The position numbers and the translations under genes are program-made. The notes below the pieces were generated by a model. That model was not told the DNA's origin and made no database searches. It worked only from the letters and a program-made list of their open reading frames with translations. This document shows, piece by piece, positions 10,064 to 17,425 of a stretch of DNA of 64,000 nt (position 1 is its first letter; each line of letters begins with the position of its first letter). Source of the DNA: Pseudanabaena sp. UWO311 (lineage in GTDB: Bacteria > Cyanobacteriota > Cyanobacteriia > Pseudanabaenales > Pseudanabaenaceae); assembly GCF_006937785.1 (NCBI RefSeq), contig NZ_SJEE01000006.1, forward strand, positions 111,279 to 175,278, given 5' to 3'.

Positions 10064-10324
10064 ATGGATATTAAGCTCATCAACATCGGCTTTGGTAATA
10101 TTGTTTCGGCAAACCGAGTTGTAGCGATCGTTAGCCCCGAATCTGCTCCAATCAAGCGTATCATTAGTGATGCGCGTGAACATGGTAAGTTGGTTGATGC
10201 TACCTATGGTAGACGCACAAGAGCCGTAATTGTTACCGACTCTAGCCATGTAGTTCTATCTGCAATTCAACCTGAAACTGTTGCTAATCGTTTTGTCATC
10301 AGTAAAGAAGGCGCTACAGATTAA
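10064..10324 (+). CDS. remA: RemA/DUF370-family regulatory protein
   Basis: An 86-residue protein with the DUF370 pattern: [26 protein letters not shown], then [13 protein letters not shown]. In Bacillus subtilis RemA is a DNA-binding activator of biofilm-matrix genes, and its gene lies next to gmk exactly as here. In cyanobacteria its regulon is not established as far as I know. About 200 bp of mostly non-coding DNA precede it. A hairpin (10329-10363) separates it from gmk. Confidence 0.9.
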   Translation: MDIKLINIGFGNIVSANRVVAIVSPESAPIKRIISDAREHGKLVDATYGRRTRAVIVTDSSHVVLSAIQPETVANRFVISKEGATD

Positions 10325-10328
10325 ACCA

Positions 10329-10363
10329 ATTTAAAAATCCTTGCAAAGCAAGGATTTTTAAAT
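10329..10363. terminator. 16-bp perfect hairpin between remA and gmk
   Basis: Arms ATTTAAAAATCCTTGC (10329-10344) and its complement (10348-10363) close on AAA. It starts 5 bp after the remA stop and ends 12 bp before the gmk start. It would terminate or attenuate remA transcription before gmk. Confidence 0.7.
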
Positions 10364-10375
10364 GTAATTTGACAT

Positions 10376-10996
10376 TTGGTTAACGGGCAAAGTGCTGTCA
10401 ACTCTATCTCTATAGGGAATTACGAAACGTTGAGCCAAGATAAATTGAGCGGTAAATTAATAGTTGTAACGGGGCCAAGCGGTGTCGGTAAAGGCACTCT
10501 GTTGCAGAAATTGCTGGAGCGCTATCCCGATCGCATTCTCTTTTCAATTTCGGCAACGACCCGACCTCCCCGTGCAGGTGAAGAACATGGTCGCGAATAT
10601 TTCTTTTGGGATCGGGCTGAATTTGAACAAAAGCGAGATGCAGGCAAATTTCTGGAATGGGCGGAATATGCGGGAAATCTTTACGGTACGCCCCGCCAAG
10701 CAATCGATGAAGCGATCGCCTTGGGGCAAATAGTCTTGTTAGAAATCGAACTAGAAGGTGCGAGACAAGTTGCCCAGTCTTTTCCTAGCGCTAAACGAAT
10801 TTTCATTGCCCCACCTTCGATGGAAGTTTTAGAAAGTCGCTTGCGGGATCGCAGTACCGATAGTAATGAACAAATTATCAAGCGCTTACACCATGCCAAA
10901 TTGGAAGTAGCTGCGGCAAATGAGTTTGATATCACAATCATTAATGATGATCTAGAAATTGCGTTGCAGCAACTTGAAAGCGCCATGTTTAGCTAA
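10376..10996 (+). CDS. gmk: Guanylate kinase
   Basis: It phosphorylates GMP to GDP with ATP. The P-loop GPSGVGKG comes just after the core start (SGKLIVVTGPSG), followed by SATTRPPRAGE and GREYFF, which bind GMP, and the lid region RLRDRSTDS. There is no ATG before the P-loop. The coordinates given use the TTG at 10376, for 206 residues. A TTG at 10430 would give about 188 residues, nearer the bacterial norm, with AGGG about a dozen bases upstream. The true start is unresolved. It follows remA, as in many bacteria. Confidence 0.93.
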   Translation: MVNGQSAVNSISIGNYETLSQDKLSGKLIVVTGPSGVGKGTLLQKLLERYPDRILFSISATTRPPRAGEEHGREYFFWDRAEFEQKRDAGKFLEWAEYAGNLYGTPRQAIDEAIALGQIVLLEIELEGARQVAQSFPSAKRIFIAPPSMEVLESRLRDRSTDSNEQIIKRLHHAKLEVAAANEFDITIINDDLEIALQQLESAMFS

Positions 10997-11003
10997 AATC
11001 ACT

Positions 11004-11056
11004 AAAACCAATTTTTTGAAAGCCCGCCTTCGGCGGGCTTTCAAAAAATTGGTTTT
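11004..11056. terminator. 25-bp perfect palindrome after gmk, TTC triloop
   Basis: Arms 11004-11028 and 11032-11056 are exact complements. The stem reads AAAACCAATTTTTTGAAAG at its base and GCCCGCC at the top. A-rich and T-rich bases allow termination in either direction. The ATTTTTTGAAAG segment matches the palindrome at 50924-50974. Confidence 0.8.
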
Positions 11057-11075
11057 GATAATCAGGATTGCTGGA

Positions 11076-11128
11076 CTAGAATGATTGTGCTTTATGTGGC
11101 AAAGCCACGTAAAGCACAATCATTCTAG
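11076..11128. repeat. 25-bp hairpin immediately upstream of dacB
   Basis: Arms 11076-11100 and 11104-11128 pair with one G-T wobble around AAA (GGC-AAA-GCC tip). It ends 14 bp before the dacB start, so an RNA copy would lie at the ribosome-binding region. It could be a second terminator after gmk or a translational control structure for dacB. Confidence 0.65.
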
Positions 11129-11142
11129 TTACGGTTTTCCTT

Positions 11143-12459
11143 ATGACTACGTGGAGTCTCGTTGGTGCTTTGCTATTATCGGTTTCGGCTCAAGCTCTCG
11201 ATGGTCGTGAAGTCGCCGCAGTGCCTCGGTCAGTGATGAGCTATGCCAATCGCCCAGTACTCGCCTCAGAAGATCTCGCCAATAATCAGTCCGATCCTGT
11301 CGCAAAGCAAGCGATCGTAAACCTGCTCAATGATATTAAGCAAATGGGGGTAAATAACCCTGATCAAGGTGTATGGATTCAGTCCCATGATGGAGCGATC
11401 GCCTCTGGTCGTCTATCGAGCCGCCCATTGCCATCAGCTTCGCTCACTAAAAATGTCACCACCCTAGCAGCTTTGCAAACTTGGGGATCAAACCATCGCT
11501 TTATTACTAAGATCAGCAGCACAGGAAAACTTACTGGCGATACGCTCAAAGGCGATCTGATTATTGAGGGTAGTGGCGATCCGTTTTTTGTATGGGAAGA
11601 GGCGATCGGGCTTGGCAATAAACTTAATCAACTGGGCATTAGGCGCGTTCAAGGTAATCTGATCATTACAGGACGGTTCTCCATGAACTTCGAGCCTGAC
11701 CCTCAAGAATCAGCAAATTTTCTCCGTTTAGCCTTTGATAGCAGCCGATGGCAGGGTGAAGTTGCCGAGCAATATGCGACGATGCCCGCAGGAACATCTA
11801 AACCGCAGCTAGTAATTCTTGGCAATGTGCGAATAGTGCCAAATCTTGCTGTAGCTAATATTTCCACTAGCAACTTACTGATTCGCCATGCATCGTTACC
11901 GCTTTGGCAAATCCTAAAGCGCATGAATACCTTTAGCAATAATGAGATGGCGGAAACTCTGGCAACGCAAATGGGAGGCGGGAAAGAAGTCGCCGCGATC
12001 GCAGCTAATGCGACAGGGCTACCAATTTCCGAAATAAGGTTAATCAACGGCTCAGGTTTAGGGCAAGCCAATCAAATTTCCCCCCGTGCATCAGTGGCGA
12101 TCCTAATGGCGGTTCATAATCGTGCCCAAGTCGAGGGGCTAACCCTTGCGGATCTTTACCCAAGCAGTCAATGCAACTGCGGCACAATCGAAGGTCGTAA
12201 AATGCCGAAAGGGGCGATCGTCAAAACTGGGACACTTTCTGATGTCAGCGCCTTAGCAGGGGTTGTCCAAACTCAAGAACATGGCGCAATCTGGTTTGCG
12301 ATCATCAATCGTGGTGAAGGCGATATTGATGCTTTTCACCGATCGCAGGATCGCGTATTACAAACTTTAGTTGCTAAATGGGGTTTACCTAAATTACCAA
12401 TTGCTAGTTTTGCAGAAACACCTTGGCAAGATAGCGATCGCAACGAAATCGCAAAATAA
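11143..12459 (+). CDS. dacB: D-alanyl-D-alanine carboxypeptidase/endopeptidase (PBP4 type, family S13)
   Basis: A 438-residue penicillin-binding protein with an N-terminal signal (hydrophobic segment ending SVSAQA), acting on peptidoglycan in the periplasm. The three active-site motifs are present: SxxK at Ser100-Lys103 (SLTK), SNN at 265-267, and KTG at 361-363. It trims or cleaves peptide cross-links. The signal is short, so the true start could in principle lie upstream, but the 25-bp hairpin there leaves little room. The stop codon is embedded in the following palindrome. Confidence 0.92.
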   Translation: MTTWSLVGALLLSVSAQALDGREVAAVPRSVMSYANRPVLASEDLANNQSDPVAKQAIVNLLNDIKQMGVNNPDQGVWIQSHDGAIASGRLSSRPLPSASLTKNVTTLAALQTWGSNHRFITKISSTGKLTGDTLKGDLIIEGSGDPFFVWEEAIGLGNKLNQLGIRRVQGNLIITGRFSMNFEPDPQESANFLRLAFDSSRWQGEVAEQYATMPAGTSKPQLVILGNVRIVPNLAVANISTSNLLIRHASLPLWQILKRMNTFSNNEMAETLATQMGGGKEVAAIAANATGLPISEIRLINGSGLGQANQISPRASVAILMAVHNRAQVEGLTLADLYPSSQCNCGTIEGRKMPKGAIVKTGTLSDVSALAGVVQTQEHGAIWFAIINRGEGDIDAFHRSQDRVLQTLVAKWGLPKLPIASFAETPWQDSDRNEIAK

Positions 12460-12492
12460 GAGAGAGCTGAGCTTCGCTCAGCTCTCTCTTAT
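12456..12492. terminator. 17-bp perfect palindrome containing the dacB stop
   Basis: Arms ATAAGAGAGAGCTGAGC (12456-12472) and its complement (12476-12492) close on TTC. The dacB TAA (12457-12459) lies inside the left arm. Confidence 0.75.
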
Positions 12493-12607
12493 CAAATCCA
12501 GTAAAAGCAATGCTAGCAAAGCTTTTACAAAAAATATGAGTTTAGTTTGTTTTATAGCGTAGACTATGAAAGGATTATGAAAAGATTGAATAACGCTCAT
12601 AACAACG

Positions 12608-12970
12608 ATGTCTGCAAAGCCCGAATTGAAAAACCAAGAGCTTGAGCAAGCTCAAGTGATCACGACATCACCAGTAAAATCTCAGAGCAAATCTGAACAC
12701 TGGCAAATTGTTACCACAACTTTTATCACCGTATTTCTAGCTGAAGTTGGAGACAAAACCCAACTAAGTGTTTTAGTGATTTCAGCGCAGTCACATCAGC
12801 CTTGGATCGTATTTGCTGGAGCCGCGATCGCCTTAGTTTCAACTAGCTTGTTAGGCGTAATCGCAGGTAAATGGCTAGCTAAAACCTTCTCGCCAAGTTT
12901 GCTAAACACCCTCGCTGGCTTGAGTTTTCTGATTCTGTCACTTAGTTTATTATGGGAAGCGATCGCTTAA
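12608..12970 (+). CDS. hmx1: Hemi-manganese exchanger, first half (UPF0016/GDT1 family)
   Basis: A 120-residue membrane protein with one UPF0016 repeat: after a polar N-terminal tail of about 35 residues comes the signature FLAEVGDKTQLS on the first helix, then two more hydrophobic helices. Full-length family members (Mnx/PAM71) carry two such repeats and export Mn2+ from the cytoplasm into the thylakoid lumen. Here each repeat is its own gene, as described for the hemi-exchangers Hmx1/Hmx2 of some cyanobacteria, so the pair must act as a heteromer. The second gene follows directly. Confidence 0.85.
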   Translation: MSAKPELKNQELEQAQVITTSPVKSQSKSEHWQIVTTTFITVFLAEVGDKTQLSVLVISAQSHQPWIVFAGAAIALVSTSLLGVIAGKWLAKTFSPSLLNTLAGLSFLILSLSLLWEAIA

Positions 12971-12975
12971 AAAAT

Positions 12976-13251
12976 ATGGACTGGCAATTATTATTTCTCA
13001 GCTTTGGTACGATTTTTTTGTCGGAGCTAGGAGACAAAAGTCAATTAGCAACTCTGAGTTTAAGTGGTAGCTCAGCAGCTCCAAGATTTGTTTTTATTGG
13101 CTCAGCTGCCGCCCTATTAGTAGCTAGCTCAATAGGAGTATTTCTTGGTGACAGCATTTCTGTGTTTTTGCCAACAAAATTGCTCAAGGCAATCGCAGCG
13201 TTGTTATTTGCGATTATGGCAATGCGCCTGCTTATGAATAATGGTGACTAA
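12976..13251 (+). CDS. hmx2: Hemi-manganese exchanger, second half (UPF0016/GDT1 family)
   Basis: A protein of 91 residues from the ATG at 12976 (MDWQLLFLSF). An in-frame ATG at 12952 would add eight residues and overlap the upstream gene. The signature FLSELGDKSQLATLSL lies on the first helix, followed by a Ser/Gly-rich loop and two further helices. It complements the preceding half-protein to build a two-repeat cation exchanger, probably for manganese. Five bases separate the genes, which implies co-translation. A factor-independent terminator follows. Confidence 0.85.
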   Translation: MDWQLLFLSFGTIFLSELGDKSQLATLSLSGSSAAPRFVFIGSAAALLVASSIGVFLGDSISVFLPTKLLKAIAALLFAIMAMRLLMNNGD

Positions 13252-13261
13252 CTTAACCCAA

Positions 13262-13298
13262 AAAGGCAAAGCGCCAGCTTAGCATGTGCTTTGCCTTT
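13262..13298 (+). terminator. Terminator after the exchanger pair
   Basis: Arms AAAGGCAAAGC (13262-13272) and GCTTTGCCTTT (13288-13298) enclose 15 bp. A GTG that could extend the next gene (13286) falls inside this stem, which argues against that extension. Confidence 0.7.
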
Positions 13299-13330
13299 AT
13301 AATTGGTTGCTACTATGCACGCCACAAACC

Positions 13331-14746
13331 ATGAAACCTCTTGCCATCATCATTTTAGGAGAGAAAAGTATTGCGATCGCAAGACAAATTCAAACCGTAA
13401 TTCCTGATGCAGTAATTTATGGACTAGCACCGCGTACCCAAACTGCCGATTGCCAATACGACAAATTCAGCGAAACCGTCAGCGAATTATTTAGCCAAGG
13501 ACATCCAATTATTGGCATCTGTGCCGCAGGAATCCTAATCCGATCGCTAGCACCTCTACTGTCAGATAAACGCGCAGAGCCCCCTGTAATTGCGATCGCG
13601 GAAGATGGTAGTGCCGTAGTGCCGCTATTGGGTGGTTTGAATGGGGCAAATGATCTCGCTAGGGCGATCGCGCAAGTATTGCAAGTCCAAGCGGCAATAA
13701 CTACTACAGGCGACTTAAGGTTTCAAACTTCATTGTTAGCACCTCCAGTAGGATATCGACTGCTAAATGATGATGACCAAGCAAAGATATTTTTAGCAGA
13801 TTTGTTGGCTGGCAAATCAGTGCAACTGATTGGTGATGCACCTTGGCTAAGCGAAAGTAATCTTCCCTTTGCGGATCATGCTACCCATAAAATTGAAGTG
13901 ATTTCCAATAAAATTCAATTGGAAGAGATCGTCTCAAAATTAAGCTCTACTTATTTAATTTATCAAACTGAGCAAATCCAAGACCAGAAAATAAATGGCA
14001 AGCTCTCAATCATTGGCACAGGTCCAGGCGATGCCAAATGGATGTCTCCCGAAGTCAAGAAGATTCTGGAAGATGCAACGGATTTTGTTGGTTACAAAAC
14101 CTATATCAATCTGGTAAAGGAATTTACGAAAGGAAAGACAATCCATGCTTCCGATAATCGAGTGGAACTAGATCGCGCTCGTCTTGCCCTCAATCTAGCA
14201 ACTGAGGGTAAATCAGTAGTGATCGTCTCCTCTGGCGACCCTGGGATTTATGGCATGGCTGCCGCTGTATTTGAAGTATTAGATCATGAATCCGATTCTA
14301 AATGGAACCAAATCGATATTCATGTTGCTCCAGGAATATCTGCTGCTCAAGCTGCTGCTGCTGCGATTGGCGCTCCCATCGGACATGATTTCTGCACAAT
14401 ATCTCTTTCGGATATTCTCAAGCCTTGGGAAGTGATCGAACAGCGATTAGCCGCCGCCGCTCAAGCAGATTTTGCGATCGCGATTTACAATCCGATTTCA
14501 TCTCAGCGCAAATGGCAACTGCCTGCGGCTAAAGAGATTTTATTAAAATGGCGATCGCCTGACACACCTGTGATTTTGGGTCGCAAAATGGGGCGCAAAG
14601 GTGAAAATGTGCGGGTGATTACGCTGGCGCAACTAGTTCCTGACCTTGCGGATATGCAAACCGTAATTATTGTGGGATCTAGTAAGACGAAGACTTTAGC
14701 ATGGGGCGATCGCATACGAGTGTATACTCCCCGCAAATACGATTGA
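13331..14746 (+). CDS. cobJ: CbiG-CobJ fusion, precorrin-3B C17-methyltransferase
   Basis: A 471-residue fusion for cobalamin synthesis. Residues 1 to about 125 are the CbiG N-terminal domain (GICAAGILIRSLAPLL, then AIAEDGSAVVPLLGGLNGAN), followed by a CbiG middle region. From about residue 230 the SAM-dependent CobJ methyltransferase runs: SIIGTGPGD, VGYKTYI, SSGDPGIYGMA, GHDFCTISLSD. It methylates C17 with ring contraction. The C-terminal CbiG domain is not seen. The ATG at 13331 is preferred because the upstream GTG lies inside a terminator stem. Fusions of this type occur in other cyanobacteria. Confidence 0.9.
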   Translation: MKPLAIIILGEKSIAIARQIQTVIPDAVIYGLAPRTQTADCQYDKFSETVSELFSQGHPIIGICAAGILIRSLAPLLSDKRAEPPVIAIAEDGSAVVPLLGGLNGANDLARAIAQVLQVQAAITTTGDLRFQTSLLAPPVGYRLLNDDDQAKIFLADLLAGKSVQLIGDAPWLSESNLPFADHATHKIEVISNKIQLEEIVSKLSSTYLIYQTEQIQDQKINGKLSIIGTGPGDAKWMSPEVKKILEDATDFVGYKTYINLVKEFTKGKTIHASDNRVELDRARLALNLATEGKSVVIVSSGDPGIYGMAAAVFEVLDHESDSKWNQIDIHVAPGISAAQAAAAAIGAPIGHDFCTISLSDILKPWEVIEQRLAAAAQADFAIAIYNPISSQRKWQLPAAKEILLKWRSPDTPVILGRKMGRKGENVRVITLAQLVPDLADMQTVIIVGSSKTKTLAWGDRIRVYTPRKYD

Positions 14747-14816
14747 GACTCCTTCTCGTCGATCACGCTTTAACTGTCCAGTACCATGAAATATTGATTA
14801 TCTTGACGAAAGATAG

Positions 14817-14853
14817 TTTATCAAAAGCCTCACAAATTGAGGCTTTTGATAAA
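14817..14853. terminator. 16-bp bidirectional terminator between cobJ and the aldehyde dehydrogenase gene
   Basis: Arms TTTATCAAAAGCCTCA (14817-14832) and its complement (14838-14853) enclose CAAAT. It ends one base before the stop codon of the convergent dehydrogenase gene. Confidence 0.75.
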
Positions 14854-16245
14854 TTAATTGATGAATTTCTTTAATGTATCAAGAGTCATCGTATAAGGTG
14901 GATAGCGCCACTTGAGGTCAAAGCGGAAGGAATTTTTGAGTACACTCTTTCGGTGAGAGAAAGTATCAAAACTTGCCTTGCCGTGATAGCTACCCATCCC
15001 GCTATGACCGACACCACCAAAGGGAAGTTCTGGATTACCTAAATGCATGATTATGTCGTTGAAACAACCTCCGCCGTAGGAAATCTCTTGAAGAATGCGC
15101 TCCTGATTTTGCTTATTGCTGGAGAAGAAATATAGGGCTAGAGGTTTAGCTTGAGCATTGACAAAGTTGATCGCATCTGAGAGTTGGTCATATTCCAAAA
15201 TCGGCAAGATTGGGCCAAAGATTTCCTCAGCCATAATTTTCGAGTTAGGAGACACTGCATCAATGAGGGTAGGCGAAATAAAGCGATCGCTTTTATCGCT
15301 GTTTCCACCAATTAGCACTTTGCCTTCATTGAGCAAACTGACGAGGCGATCAAATTGGCGATCGTTGACAATACGGGCAAAATCTGGGCTTTGTTGAGGA
15401 TTTTCACCGAAGAATGTTTTTACGCATTCTAATAATTTTTCGATTAGGGCAGATTTGACACTTTTCTGAACTAATAGATAATCAGGAGCAACACATGTTT
15501 GACCAGCATTATAGAACTTACCCCAGATAATCCTCTTAGCGGTGGTTGCTAAATCACAGGTTGCATCGACAATACATGGACTTTTGCCACCGAGTTCTAA
15601 GGTGACAGGTGTTAGATGTTTTGCCGCAGCTTCCATAACAATTTTGCCGATCGCAGTTCCACCAGTGAAGAAGATATGGTCAAATTTTTCGGCAAGTAAA
15701 GCTTGATTCGTCTCGATACCACCTTCAATCGCAGTGATAAAATTGGAATCGAAGTTGTTGTTAATGATTTTAGCGATCACATTGGAAGTGTGTGGCGTAT
15801 GCTCTGAAGGCTTAAGTATCGAGCAATTGCCCGCAGCGATCGCCCCAATAAGTGGTTGGATTGTCAGGGCAAAAGGATAGTTCCAAGGTGCAACGATCAA
15901 CACTACGCCTAAGGGTTCAGTATAGATATAACTAGAACTAGGAAATAAATTTATAGGAGTCCCTACTTTTTGGGGCTTCATCCAAGCCTTAAGATTTTTG
16001 AGAACAAATTTAATTTCTGAGAGGGTAACTAAAATTTCACTGCCAAAAGCCTCGATCGCAGGTTTACGCAAATCAGCATAAACTGCATCAAGAATTAGCT
16101 GCTCATTGTCTTTAATTAGTTGTGAAAGCTTATTGAGTTGAGCAACCCGAAAATCATAGCCCTTGGTTTTACCAGTGGCAAAGAAAGCACGCTGATTGGC
16201 GATCGCAACTTGAATATCAAGACTACTGGTAGGTATGGTGACCAT
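14854..16245 (-). CDS. Aldehyde dehydrogenase (class 3, fatty-aldehyde type)
   Basis: A dehydrogenase of 463 residues from the ATG at 16245. Its features fit class 3 enzymes: APWNYPFALTIQPLIGAIAAGN, the NAD-site FFTGGTAIG, the catalytic Glu in LELGGKSP and the nucleophilic Cys in NAGQTCVAPDY. The C-terminal hydrophobic tail fits fatty-aldehyde or apocarotenal dehydrogenases of cyanobacteria. An upstream in-frame ATG (16293) is rejected because the added residues (TNYELRI) are just translated AATTACG heptamer repeat. The gene stands alone between two convergent or divergent neighbours. Confidence 0.9.
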   Translation of the reverse strand: MVTIPTSSLDIQVAIANQRAFFATGKTKGYDFRVAQLNKLSQLIKDNEQLILDAVYADLRKPAIEAFGSEILVTLSEIKFVLKNLKAWMKPQKVGTPINLFPSSSYIYTEPLGVVLIVAPWNYPFALTIQPLIGAIAAGNCSILKPSEHTPHTSNVIAKIINNNFDSNFITAIEGGIETNQALLAEKFDHIFFTGGTAIGKIVMEAAAKHLTPVTLELGGKSPCIVDATCDLATTAKRIIWGKFYNAGQTCVAPDYLLVQKSVKSALIEKLLECVKTFFGENPQQSPDFARIVNDRQFDRLVSLLNEGKVLIGGNSDKSDRFISPTLIDAVSPNSKIMAEEIFGPILPILEYDQLSDAINFVNAQAKPLALYFFSSNKQNQERILQEISYGGGCFNDIIMHLGNPELPFGGVGHSGMGSYHGKASFDTFSHRKSVLKNSFRFDLKWRYPPYTMTLDTLKKFIN

Positions 16246-16275
16246 AATTCGTAATTCGTAATTTGTAATTCGTAA
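16246..16275. repeat. AATTACG-type heptamer tandem repeat
   Basis: About four copies of the 7-mer (minus-strand AATTACG, one copy with a substitution) lie directly upstream of the aldehyde dehydrogenase start. The same heptamer builds the inverted repeats at 62019-62564. Confidence 0.8.
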
Positions 16276-16349
16276 AATTGAGTTCTCCCTCAAGGTTAAC
16301 CCATGTTAATTTTAAGCCATAGCAAAAGCGCATACATACTTCAAAGACT

Positions 16350-17147
16350 ATGGCAATTTTTGGCGGCATCCTGATCGTAATCGGTATCATTCTGTTTTTT
16401 GTCCAAAAGAATTACAGTACGAAACTACAAAGTATTAGGCTCGCAACAGCCTCAACAGTTGCAGATTTGCAACGTATTGCTAGTGAAATTGCAGGAGAGA
16501 TTGGTAGTGGGAATTTACGAGAATATGTGAAGGTGCGCGGTATTATTCGTAGCGATCGCCCTTTAATTTCGGAGCTTAAACAAGAACCCTGTGTGCATTA
16601 CACCATGAAAGTTGTCAGGGAATATGAGGAGCAGGAGACAACTCGCGATAGTGAAAATAAAACCCGCACCGAAACTCGTCGGGGTTCAGAAACCGTGTCA
16701 AGTAATAGTCAATCAATTCCATTTACTTTGCGAGATAATTCTGGCGAACTTATAGTTAATCCTGATGGTGGCAATATTGATACTGTGCAAGTATTAAATG
16801 AGTTTCGACAAGAGAATTCAAGCGGTTCTTCAATATCTTTTGGCGGCTTTAATTTATTACTCGGTGCGGGTATGGGTGGTAGACGCACTATTGGCTATCG
16901 TTATACAGAGTCGATCTTGCCCTGCGATCGCGAAGTTTTAGTAATTGGGACAGCAGCCGATGAGGGCGGGCAAGTTACTCTCCGCAAGCCGATCCAAGCT
17001 GACAAAAAATTTATTATTTCTCTCAAGAGTGAAGAGGAACTTGCCAAGTCTACGGCAAATGCTGCCAAATGGTATTTCTATGGCATGGTTGCTTGCTTAG
17101 CGATCGGGTCAATTTTATTGATTTTGGGATTAATTTTAAAAAAGTAA
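16350..17147 (+). CDS. GIDE-domain membrane protein (MULAN/E3-like family)
   Basis: A 265-residue protein with a membrane helix at each end (about 2-19 and 241-262). Between them is the GIDE domain known from eukaryotic MUL1/MAPL and common in cyanobacteria: YVKVRGIIRSDRPLISELKQEPCVHYTMKV, a charged loop, then SGELIVNPDGG and GYRYTESILPCDREVLVIG. There is no RING finger, so ubiquitin-ligase names in databases are misleading; the bacterial function is unknown. The gene is monocistronic by appearance, with copy B of the compound repeat downstream. Confidence 0.8.
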   Translation: MAIFGGILIVIGIILFFVQKNYSTKLQSIRLATASTVADLQRIASEIAGEIGSGNLREYVKVRGIIRSDRPLISELKQEPCVHYTMKVVREYEEQETTRDSENKTRTETRRGSETVSSNSQSIPFTLRDNSGELIVNPDGGNIDTVQVLNEFRQENSSGSSISFGGFNLLLGAGMGGRRTIGYRYTESILPCDREVLVIGTAADEGGQVTLRKPIQADKKFIISLKSEEELAKSTANAAKWYFYGMVACLAIGSILLILGLILKK

Positions 17148-17210
17148 ACATTACAGAACTTTACATCCCTTGCCAAGGGATAAATCCCTTGAAATATAGA
17201 ACTTACGCAG

Positions 17211-17331
17211 TAGCTCTGCACTCAAGTGCGGGCTAAAAGCTCAAACCCGTTGAAACGGGTTGATTAGAAGTATTCTGTAGTCCACTGAAGTGGACTTGAG
17301 CTTTTAGCCAAGAACTTGAGTTCTTGGTTTA
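17211..17331 (+). repeat. Compound three-hairpin dispersed repeat, copy B
   Basis: Same module order as copy A read on its minus strand: CTCAAGTGCGGGCTAAAAGC, hairpin AACCCGTTGAAACGGGTT, hairpin AGTCCACTGAAGTGGACT, then GAGCTTTTAGCC and AAGAACTTGAGTTCTTGG. It lies between the GIDE gene and the metalloprotease, both rightward, and ends 94 bp before the latter's start. Confidence 0.85.
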
Positions 17332-17425
17332 TTTGCGTGAGTCCCAAAATATTTAGTCATATTGCTGACAACTCTAACTACAGTGGGTAGGCTGTTTTAA
17401 CAAAACTCATGTCATAGGCGCAGAG

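Noticed and set aside
13286..13330. Upstream GTG start for the CbiG-CobJ fusion
   Set aside because: The GTG lies inside the right arm of a terminator hairpin; the ATG at 13331 fits the family N-terminus.
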